Origin: CAYNFH01 sp964396385
GTDB taxonomy: Bacteria > Armatimonadota > Chthonomonadetes > Chthonomonadales > CAJBBX01
Reading direction: 5' to 3'
NCBI GenBank assembly: GCA_964396385.1
Contig: CAYNFH010000209.1
Span: 1 to 10,884 of the forward strand
Length of the DNA stretch: 10,884 nucleotides
Under the pieces are notes generated by a model. That model made no database searches and was not told the DNA's origin. It saw only the letters and a list, made by a program, of their open reading frames with translations. Below, in pieces: positions 6,113 through 10,259 of the stretch. Numbering within the stretch: the stretch's first letter is position 1; each line of letters starts with the position of its first letter. The position numbers were made by a program, and so were the translations under genes.

Positions 6113-6976
6113 ATGGAAGTTCTCCGCACTGTCCCCGAAGTTCGTCGGTTCGTCCACGCGGCGCGGACAGCGGGCCGGTCGGTCGGCCTGGTGCCCACCA
6201 TGGGCGCGTTCCATGAGGGCCATCTCACGCTCATGCGGCGGGCGCATTCCGAGTGCAACCAGATAGTGGTGTCCCTCTTTGTAAACCCCACGCAGTTTGG
6301 CCCGCACGAGGACCTGGCGCGCTACCCTCGTAACCTGGAGCGCGACACTCAGCTCGCGGAGCAGATCCCGGTCCAGGCGATGTTCGTGCCGGACGTAGAG
6401 ACGATGTATCCGCCGGGCTCGCAAACCATCGTGGAGGTCCCGGAGATTGCGTCCCGCTGGGAGGGAGAGATCCGGCCCGGCCACTTCCGCGGCGTCGCTA
6501 CGGTATGCGCCAAGCTGTTCAGCATCGTGCAGCCGGACCGGGCGTACTTCGGCCGGAAGGACTACCAGCAGCTCAAGCTGATCCACCGGATGGTGATGGA
6601 CCTGCACCTGCCGCTGGAGATCGTGCCGGTGCCCACGGTGCGAGATCCGGATGGCCTGGCGCTCTCCTCCCGCAACGCGTATCTTGACCGGGACCAGCGA
6701 AGAGCGGCCCTGGCCCTCAGCCGCGCGCTCCGCGCTGCCCACGAGCGATACACGTCCGGCGACCGGTCCGGCGCGGCCCTGGAGCAGACAATGCGGGAGG
6801 TGGTCGCGGCGGAGCCGCTGGTCCAGCTCCAGTACGCCGCCGTGGTGGACGCGGAATCCCTGGAGCCGCTGCAGGAGCTGGACCGCCCCGCAGTCGCCCT
6901 GATTGCCGGCAAGGTTGGCAACACGCGGCTGATCGACAATCAGCCTGTGGGCGATCACGCCGAAAAAAGTGCTTGA
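6113..6976 (+). CDS. panC: Pantothenate synthetase (pantoate--beta-alanine ligase)
   Basis: PanC adenylates pantoate with ATP and joins it to beta-alanine, giving pantothenate, the last step of the pathway. It has 287 residues (E. coli 283). Motifs: VGLVPTMGAFHEGHLTLM (24-41) with the HxGH nucleotide-binding site (34-37), VVSLFVNPTQFGP (52-64), PGHFRGVATV (122-131), YFGRKDYQQL (145-154) and the KMSKS-like LALSSRN (182-188). The start is ATG 6113 because the 22 codons upstream in this frame come from the intergenic repeat and are not part of the family. The stop (6974-6976) lies inside the TTGACA of the next promoter. Confidence 0.98.
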   Translation: MEVLRTVPEVRRFVHAARTAGRSVGLVPTMGAFHEGHLTLMRRAHSECNQIVVSLFVNPTQFGPHEDLARYPRNLERDTQLAEQIPVQAMFVPDVETMYPPGSQTIVEVPEIASRWEGEIRPGHFRGVATVCAKLFSIVQPDRAYFGRKDYQQLKLIHRMVMDLHLPLEIVPVPTVRDPDGLALSSRNAYLDRDQRRAALALSRALRAAHERYTSGDRSGAALEQTMREVVAAEPLVQLQYAAVVDAESLEPLQELDRPAVALIAGKVGNTRLIDNQPVGDHAEKSA

Positions 6977-7002
6977 CAGGCTGGCGGCGCGTTTGTTATG
7001 AT
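6973..7002 (+). promoter_or_regulatory. Strong sigma-70-type promoter overlapping the panC stop
   Basis: TTGACA (6973-6978, 6/6), an 18-nt spacer and TATGAT (6997-7002, 5/6). Predicted start is near 7009. It is the best two-part promoter in the window, yet no convincing protein gene follows, which points to an RNA product. Confidence 0.75.
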
Positions 7003-7008
7003 GGTTAT

Positions 7009-7315
7009 TACTGTGCCGGGCGCACTCAATGGGGCAATCGGCCAGGCGAAAACTCAAACCATGAGCACGTTACTCTGCACAACCAAAGACCGGCTGCACC
7101 TCGGCTCCCTCATGCGGGAAGCCGCTGGTGCGCGCGCGTCCCTGTGTACGGCCAACGCGTTGGGCCTCGGCCTATGCCAAGCCATACAGGTCGCAGGGCA
7201 TCGCAATACCGATAAGGGGGCAATGCCAGATCGGAGCTCATGAGCTGAGTCTATCTAACAGGATTTGACAGGCGGCCCGATCTGGAACCCAACCAGGTCG
7301 GGCCGCTCTGTTTTG
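7009..7315 (+). ncRNA. Putative structured non-coding RNA of unknown class
   Basis: The 414-bp gap between panC and the tRNA array has a strong promoter at one end and an intrinsic terminator at the other, defining a transcript of about 305 nt. Internal structure includes a hairpin at 7096-7131 (GCACC/GGTGC, CGGCT/AGCCG and CCC/GGG around TCATGC), a perfect palindrome CCAACGCGTTGG (7152-7163) and another, AGCTCATGAGCT (7235-7246). I checked by eye for tmRNA, RNase P RNA, SRP RNA and T-box signatures and saw none; I could not confidently exclude 6S RNA. A 60-codon frame (7061-7243, MSTLLCTTKDRLHLG) is open but has no ribosome-binding site. A short peptide gene is therefore an alternative. Boundaries are inferred. 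Confidence 0.5.
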
Positions 7316-7316
7316 T
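7271..7316 (+). terminator. Intrinsic terminator before the tRNA array
   Basis: Hairpin arms 7271-7285 and 7293-7307 pair along 15 bp (GGCGGCCCGATCTGG with its complement, two G-U pairs) around the loop AACCCAA. They are followed by CTGTTTTGT. It would end transcription from the 6973 promoter and any panBC read-through. Confidence 0.85.
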
Positions 7317-7391
7317 AAGGCCGGAGATCACGCCGCGCAATCCGGGCAGCGGGCGTATTCCGTCCGAATTAGATAGCGATAGTAGCGATAC

Positions 7392-7464
7392 GGGGAGATC
7401 GTTCAACCGGGCAGGACGGCTGCCTTGCAAGCAGCGGATCAGGGTTCGAGCCCCTGTCTCTCCA
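7392..7464 (+). tRNA. tRNA-Ala(TGC)
   Basis: Acceptor GGGGAGA/TCTCTCC with the alanine G3-U70 wobble. Anticodon stem GCTGC/GCAGC around CTTGCAA. T arm CAGGG-TTCGAGC-CCCTG, discriminator A, no CCA. First gene of the array. Confidence 0.94.
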
Positions 7465-7471
7465 TGAACAT

Positions 7472-7544
7472 GGCGACCGTAGCACAACGGTTAGTGCGCC
7501 TGGCTGTGACCCAGAAGAAAGGGGTTCGACTCCCCTCGGTCGCC
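7472..7544 (+). tRNA. tRNA-His(GTG)
   Basis: Acceptor GCGACCG/CGGTCGC plus the extra G at position -1 (7472) facing C73 (7544), the histidine identity pair. Loop CTGTGAC with anticodon GTG. The outermost anticodon-stem pair is a C-A mismatch. Confidence 0.93.
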
Positions 7545-7547
7545 CTG

Positions 7548-7622
7548 GCCCCTGTACTCCAACTTGGCAGAGAGCCATGGATGAGAGCCATGGAGGTGCA
7601 GGTTCGAATCCTGTCAGGGGCA
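7548..7622 (+). tRNA. tRNA-Leu(GAG), lacking the long variable arm
   Basis: Perfect acceptor GCCCCTG/CAGGGGC. Anticodon stem CATGG/CCATG around ATGAGAG, anticodon GAG (7583-7585). T arm GCAGG-TTCGAAT-CCTGT, discriminator A. The variable region is only GAGGT (7593-7597), whereas bacterial tRNA-Leu normally has a long variable arm. The anticodon assigns Leu, but charging is uncertain. Confidence 0.85.
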
Positions 7623-7623
7623 T

Positions 7624-7697
7624 GCCCTCGTACCCCAACTGGTAGAGGGACACGGCTCAGACCCGTGGTGGTGGGAGTTCGAATCTCCCCGAGGGCA
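7624..7697 (+). tRNA. tRNA-Leu(CAG), lacking the long variable arm
   Basis: Begins one base after the previous tRNA. Acceptor GCCCTCG/CGAGGGC, anticodon stem CACGG/CCGTG around CTCAGAC, anticodon CAG (7658-7660), variable loop GTGGT, T arm GGGAG-TTCGAAT-CTCCC, A73. Its D arm (TACCCCAACTGG) resembles that of the preceding gene, so the two look like diverged duplicates. Confidence 0.87.
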
Positions 7698-7709
7698 CTC
7701 TAGCTCGGG

Positions 7710-7741
7710 CGTTCAGGTGTTCAGGTGTTCAGGCGTTCAGG
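7710..7741 (+). repeat. Tandem octamer repeat in a tRNA spacer
   Basis: Four consecutive YGTTCAGG octamers (C, T, T, C at the first position) between tRNA-Leu(CAG) and tRNA-Leu(TAA). The sequence after it (about 7742-7780) has looser GTCCG-type repetition. No gene seen. Confidence 0.85.
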
Positions 7742-7789
7742 CGAACGGCGGTCCGCAGTCCGGCGTCCGACGTCCGGGTTCGGAGAGCG

Positions 7790-7864
7790 GCGGCAGTGGC
7801 GCAATAGGCAGACGCAGCCGGCTTAAATCCGGCGGTACTGGGGGTTCGAGTCCCTCCTGCCGCA
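7790..7864 (+). tRNA. tRNA-Leu(TAA), lacking the long variable arm
   Basis: Acceptor GCGGCAG/CTGCCGC, anticodon stem GCCGG/CCGGC around CTTAAAT, anticodon TAA (7824-7826). The D arm (TGGCGCAATAGGCAGACGC) looks like a genuine leucine D arm. The variable region is only GGTACT (7834-7839). T arm GGGGG-TTCGAGT-CCCTC, A73. Confidence 0.88.
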
Positions 7865-7876
7865 TCAAATGAATAC

Positions 7877-7951
7877 GCGGGGACAGCTCATCGGTAGAGC
7901 CTCTGCACGCCACGCAGAAGGTGGCGGGTTCGACTCCCGCTCTCCGCTCCA
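7877..7951 (+). tRNA. tRNA-Gly(GCC) with unusual C8 and C33
   Basis: Acceptor GCGGGGA/TCTCCGC, D arm GCTC/GAGC, anticodon stem TCTGC/GCAGA around ACGCCAC with anticodon GCC. T arm GCGGG-TTCGACT-CCCGC, discriminator T as is usual for bacterial Gly, and CCA (7949-7951). Position 33 is C, not the near-universal U, and position 8 is C, not U. Confidence 0.88.
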
Positions 7952-7952
7952 A

Positions 7953-8025
7953 GCGCCGGTAGCATAGCGGCTAATGCGCCAGCCTGTCGAGCTGGTGATC
8001 GCGGCTTCGAGTCCCGTCCGGCGCG
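7953..8025 (+). tRNA. tRNA-Asp(GTC)
   Basis: Acceptor GCGCCGG/CCGGCGC, anticodon stem CCAGC/GCTGG around CTGTCGA, discriminator G as usual for Asp. The T stem closes with C53 against C61 instead of the near-universal G-C. It starts one base after the CCA of tRNA-Gly. Confidence 0.9.
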
Positions 8026-8032
8026 CTCACTT

Positions 8033-8104
8033 GCCGACGTGGCGCAATGGCAGCGCGGCGCTCTTGTAAAGCGACGGTTGCGGGTTCAAGTCCTGTCGTC
8101 GGCT
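8033..8104 (+). tRNA. tRNA-Thr(TGT)
   Basis: Acceptor GCCGACG/CGTCGGC, D arm GCGC/GCGC with a short loop AATGGCA, anticodon stem GCGCT/AGCGA (outermost pair mismatched) around CTTGTAA. T arm GCGGG-TTCAAGT-CCTGT, discriminator T. Confidence 0.9.
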
Positions 8105-8108
8105 TCGC

Positions 8109-8181
8109 GGGCGGGTAGTTCAGCGGCGAGAACGCTTGCCTTACAAGCAAGTTGTCGCAGGTTCGAGTCCTGCTCCGCCCA
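8109..8181 (+). tRNA. tRNA-Val(TAC)
   Basis: Acceptor GGGCGGG/TCCGCCC, D arm GTTC/GAAC, anticodon stem CTTGC/GCAAG around CTTACAA. T arm GCAGG-TTCGAGT-CCTGC, discriminator A. Confidence 0.94.
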
Positions 8182-8191
8182 TTGAGAGGGA

Positions 8192-8262
8192 CGGCGTGTA
8201 CCTCAACGGCAGAGGGCGCCCCTTATAAGGGCGTCATCCGGGTTCGAATCCCGGCGCGCCGA
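8192..8262 (+). tRNA. tRNA-Ile(TAT)
   Basis: Acceptor CGGCGTG/CGCGCCG, D arm CCTC/GAGG, anticodon stem CGCCC/GGGCG around CTTATAA, four-base variable loop TCAT, T arm CCGGG-TTCGAAT-CCCGG, A73. A UAU anticodon reads AUA directly. Most bacteria use a lysidine-modified CAU isoleucine tRNA instead. C1-G72 is also unusual. Confidence 0.87.
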
Positions 8263-8322
8263 CATCTGAGAGCGGAGACGATGGTAGAGAGGAATCGAGA
8301 CGAACAGATACGGCATCGAGGA

Positions 8323-8395
8323 GGGCTTGTGGCGCAATAGGGAGCGCAGGCGGCTTTTACCCGCACTGTTGGGGGTTCGATTCCCTCCAGGCCCA
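8323..8395 (+). tRNA. tRNA-Lys(TTT)
   Basis: Acceptor GGGCTTG/CAGGCCC, D arm GCGC/GCGC, anticodon stem GGCGG/CCGCA (outer pair mismatched) around CTTTTAC. T arm GGGGG-TTCGATT-CCCTC, A73. The gap before it (8263-8322) shows no gene. Confidence 0.9.
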
Positions 8396-8432
8396 GTACC
8401 AGTGGTCAGTCGTCGGTAGTCAGTGGTCAGTC
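8396..8432 (+). repeat. Tandem heptamer repeat after tRNA-Lys(TTT)
   Basis: Runs of GTGGTCA, GTCGTCG, GTAGTCA and GTGGTCA with period 7 follow the discriminator base almost at once. A related block follows the next tRNA. Confidence 0.75.
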
Positions 8433-8457
8433 CGGGTGGCTGGATGGTCCCCGGCAA

Positions 8458-8528
8458 GGGCCTGAAGCATTGCGGCGATGCGCGCGCCTCTTAAGCGCGG
8501 GAGCGGGGTTCGATTCCCTGCGGGCCCA
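8458..8528 (+). tRNA. tRNA-Lys(CTT) with A8
   Basis: Acceptor GGGCCTG/CGGGCCC, D arm GCAT/ATGC, anticodon stem CGCGC/GCGCG around CTCTTAA, variable loop GGAG, T arm CGGGG-TTCGATT-CCCTG, A73. Position 8 is A, not the near-universal U. The 3' part and downstream spacer resemble those of tRNA-Lys(TTT), suggesting a duplicated unit. Confidence 0.88.
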
Positions 8529-8609
8529 GTTCCAGTAGTCAGCAGTCAGTAGTCGGTAGTCAGTCATTCTCGGGGACCTGACGACTGATGACCGTTGATT
8601 GACGACTGA
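8529..8609 (+). repeat. Heptamer repeats with an imperfect inverted copy
   Basis: AGTAGTC, AGCAGTC, AGTAGTC, GGTAGTC and AGTCATTC follow tRNA-Lys(CTT). About 20 nt further, GACGACTGATGACC and GACGACTGAT are imperfect inverted versions. The block could fold into a long imperfect hairpin between tRNAs. Confidence 0.65.
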
Positions 8610-8681
8610 TCGCGGGTGGTGTAACGGCAACATGCCTGGCTTTGAACCAGGAGAGTCCAGGTTCGAACCCTGGCCCGCGAA
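8610..8681 (+). tRNA. tRNA-Gln(TTG)
   Basis: Perfect acceptor TCGCGGG/CCCGCGA with the U1-A72 start common in glutamine tRNAs. D arm GTGT/ACAT, anticodon stem CCTGG/CCAGG around CTTTGAA, T arm CCAGG-TTCGAAC-CCTGG. Discriminator A. Confidence 0.93.
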
Positions 8682-8682
8682 C

Positions 8683-8753
8683 TCACGGGTCGGCTAATGG
8701 CAGGCCACGACGCTCTGAACGTCGAGGAGGTGGTTCGAGTCCATCCCCGTGAA
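8683..8753 (+). tRNA. tRNA-Gln(CTG)
   Basis: Starts one base after the previous tRNA ends. Acceptor TCACGGG/CCCGTGA, D arm GGCT/GGCC, anticodon stem CGACG/CGTCG around CTCTGAA, variable loop AGGA, T arm GGTGG-TTCGAGT-CCATC, A73. Confidence 0.92.
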
Positions 8754-8755
8754 CT

Positions 8756-8830
8756 GCCCTCGTAGCTCAGGGGAACAGCAGCGCCACTCTGCGAAGGTGG
8801 AGGTCGCCCGTTCGAATCGGGCCGAGGGCA
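8756..8830 (+). tRNA. tRNA-Arg(GCG)
   Basis: Acceptor GCCCTCG/CGAGGGC (identical to tRNA-Leu(CAG)), anticodon stem CCACT/GGTGG around CTGCGAA, T arm GCCCG-TTCGAAT-CGGGC, A73. The D stem has only three good pairs (GCT/AGC). A GCG anticodon is unusual, because bacteria normally read CGN with an ACG tRNA deaminated to inosine. Confidence 0.87.
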
Positions 8831-8833
8831 TAG

Positions 8834-8906
8834 GCAACGGTTGCCGAGCGGTTTCAGGCGGTGGTCTGCAGAACCACAGACGCGGGTTCGAATCCCGCCC
8901 GTTGCT
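8834..8906 (+). tRNA. tRNA-Cys(GCA)
   Basis: Acceptor GCAACGG/CCGTTGC, anticodon stem GTGGT/ACCAC around CTGCAGA, T arm GCGGG-TTCGAAT-CCCGC, and discriminator T, the cysteine identity base. Last tRNA of the array, 29 nt before the zinc-ribbon gene. Confidence 0.94.
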
Positions 8907-8935
8907 CCGGAATCCGCGAACAGGAGGGTCCGAAA

Positions 8936-9265
8936 ATGTGTCGGTATGCGTGTCACAACTACAAGCAGAAGTACGCATGTTTCGATTGCCGCAAGGTGTT
9001 CAAGAGCCTCAGGCGCAAGCATCCCGCGCCGTGCCCGGAGTGTGGTCGCGCTATGCGGTCCGTGGGACTTGACTTTAGGGCGCCCCGGCAGGCGGATGTC
9101 CGCCAGTGGAAGAAGGTGGAACTACTCGTGAGGCGGGGCTTCGCGTTCGACTCGTGCGGCTGCGGACCCGGCCGCCGTCCCGTCAGGCTGCGGGACCTGC
9201 CGGCGTTCTTCGCGGAGCAGGAACAGGCGGAGAAGGAGCGAATGCGCGAGCTACTGGTTGCTTAG
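8936..9265 (+). CDS. Small zinc-ribbon protein of unknown function
   Basis: 109 residues. The ATG at 8936 has a strong GGAGG Shine-Dalgarno (8923-8927) 8 nt upstream. Two CxxC pairs, YACFDC (Cys15, Cys18) and PCPEC (Cys33, Cys36), form a probable zinc ribbon in the N-terminal third. The middle is basic (FRAPRQADVRQWKKVELLVRRG), followed by DSCGCGPGRRP (Cys74, Cys76) and a charged C-terminal helix. The pattern FRAPR-x-DVR-x-W recalls small uncharacterised zinc-ribbon proteins seen in several GC-rich bacteria, but I cannot name a function. It follows the last tRNA directly and may be co-transcribed with the array. Nucleic-acid binding is plausible from the basic zinc ribbon, and inferred only. 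Confidence 0.82.
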   Translation: MCRYACHNYKQKYACFDCRKVFKSLRRKHPAPCPECGRAMRSVGLDFRAPRQADVRQWKKVELLVRRGFAFDSCGCGPGRRPVRLRDLPAFFAEQEQAEKERMRELLVA

Positions 9266-9412
9266 CGCGCTTCGCGCGCCAAGAGGCAAAGGGAGCTTGC
9301 GGACAAGCGCCTCGCGCGGTATGTCGGGGCACAGGACCGCCGCGCCCGCAAATCAGCTCCACCTGAACCGGCGTAACCAGCGGAAACCAATGAGCGCGGA
9401 CAAGAGGATGGC

Positions 9413-10189
9413 ATGCTAACCATCACCAATCCGAAGGTCGCAGGTCTCGTCCCACGCTGGGCGGAGTTTCGTGGGTTCTCTCTGCTCTTCGACAACCCGG
9501 GCTCCTGTCTTGCGCGCCGTGCTAAGGTTCTCGAACTCAAGTGCGACGTTGCGGGGGACGACGAGCTGCGGTTCTATCGTGGCCTGCGAACCACGCTGGA
9601 ATCGCTCGATCTCGATCTGCTGACCCGTACCTACCTATTCTGTCCGCTGCCGCCGCACTCATACCACGTGACAGTGTGGGATGGAGGCAACGATGGGAAT
9701 TGTGCGCAGGTGCTTGAGGCTCAGCGTCCTCTCCTGGAGGATCTCCTGGCCGGGCTGCCAGAGAGCCTGTCGCGACCCAGCGAAGTCACGGAGATTCCGC
9801 TGCGGTGCCCCCTCGTGACCAGGCCCGAATGGCGAATTCGATTTCGCCTGGACAGTCTAGCGCTGTGGGGCGATGCAGTCCTGGTCGCCCGCCTCGCGAC
9901 GGCGGACGAGGCTTCCGACGCGGTGTTTCAGGCGCTCATGGAGGAGCGCCGCCGGTTAAACGCGCGGTATCGCGAGGCGTTCGGCATCAGCGCATCCGAC
10001 AGCTATGTCCCCCACGTATCCCTGGGCTACTTCGCCAACCAGGAGGGTGCGCAAATGGCTGCCCCCTTCACGCAGGGATGGAACGGTCAATATGTAGAGC
10101 AGCTACGTGGGATGACGCTGGAATTCGAGCGGATCAGCCTGTACGGCTTCACAGACATGGCAACGTTCTTCAAGGCGGTGGATGACTGA
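9413..10189 (+). CDS. 2H-phosphoesterase-like protein (possibly DUF1868-type)
   Basis: 258 residues. The two signature H-x-[ST] motifs are present: SYHVTVWDG (His85, Thr87) and YVPHVSLGYF (His201, Ser203). They are 116 residues apart and each has the hydrophobic flanks of a beta strand, as in 2H enzymes such as LigT/ThpR and cyclic phosphodiesterases. LPPHSYHVTVWDG recalls the DUF1868 branch of that superfamily. Members usually open 2',3'-cyclic phosphates or act on RNA ends, but the substrate here is unknown. ATG 9413 has GAGG five bases upstream. No signal peptide or membrane segment. It lies 147 nt after the zinc-ribbon gene, in a gap with one GCGCG-CTTCG-CGCGC hairpin (9265-9279), and is convergent with the DUF429 gene. 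Confidence 0.78.
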   Translation: MLTITNPKVAGLVPRWAEFRGFSLLFDNPGSCLARRAKVLELKCDVAGDDELRFYRGLRTTLESLDLDLLTRTYLFCPLPPHSYHVTVWDGGNDGNCAQVLEAQRPLLEDLLAGLPESLSRPSEVTEIPLRCPLVTRPEWRIRFRLDSLALWGDAVLVARLATADEASDAVFQALMEERRRLNARYREAFGISASDSYVPHVSLGYFANQEGAQMAAPFTQGWNGQYVEQLRGMTLEFERISLYGFTDMATFFKAVDD

Positions 10190-10259
10190 GGCAGAAGCTG
10201 CGAATGCAGCGGGATTGGTGACGCCAGAAAAGTCGCCGGTGGCACTGATGGACAGGAAT

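Larger units (their letters stand above)
7392..8906 (+). other. tRNA gene array: 16 tRNAs in 1.5 kb
   Basis: Order: Ala, His, Leu, Leu, Leu, Gly, Asp, Thr, Val, Ile, Lys, Lys, Gln, Gln, Arg, Cys, all on the plus strand. Spacers range from one base to about 90. Only tRNA-Gly is followed by CCA. No rRNA gene is present. Spacers hold short tandem repeats. I found no clear promoter between the terminator ending at 7316 and the first tRNA. Confidence 0.9.

Noticed and set aside
7061..7243. 60-codon frame in the promoter-terminator unit
   Set aside because: No ribosome-binding site, no recognisable domain, and stable hairpins inside. Kept only as an alternative to the RNA interpretation.
7265..7270. 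TTGACA as a -35 for the tRNA array
   Set aside because: There is no -10-like hexamer 16-18 nt downstream, and it lies at the foot of the terminator hairpin.
7009..7315. Cobalamin-type riboswitch (CGGGAAGCCG-CTGGTG resemblance)
   Set aside because: The resemblance is short, other conserved boxes are missing, and the unit ends in a terminator with no downstream coding gene.
8396..8609. CRISPR array
   Set aside because: The repeats are only 7 bases, imperfect and contiguous, with no unique spacers and no cas genes.
7369..9022. Several 60-150 codon frames on both strands across the tRNA array
   Set aside because: Each overlaps two or more well-formed tRNAs, and the peptides are translations of tRNA sequence (for example repeated GFEP/RESNP strings).
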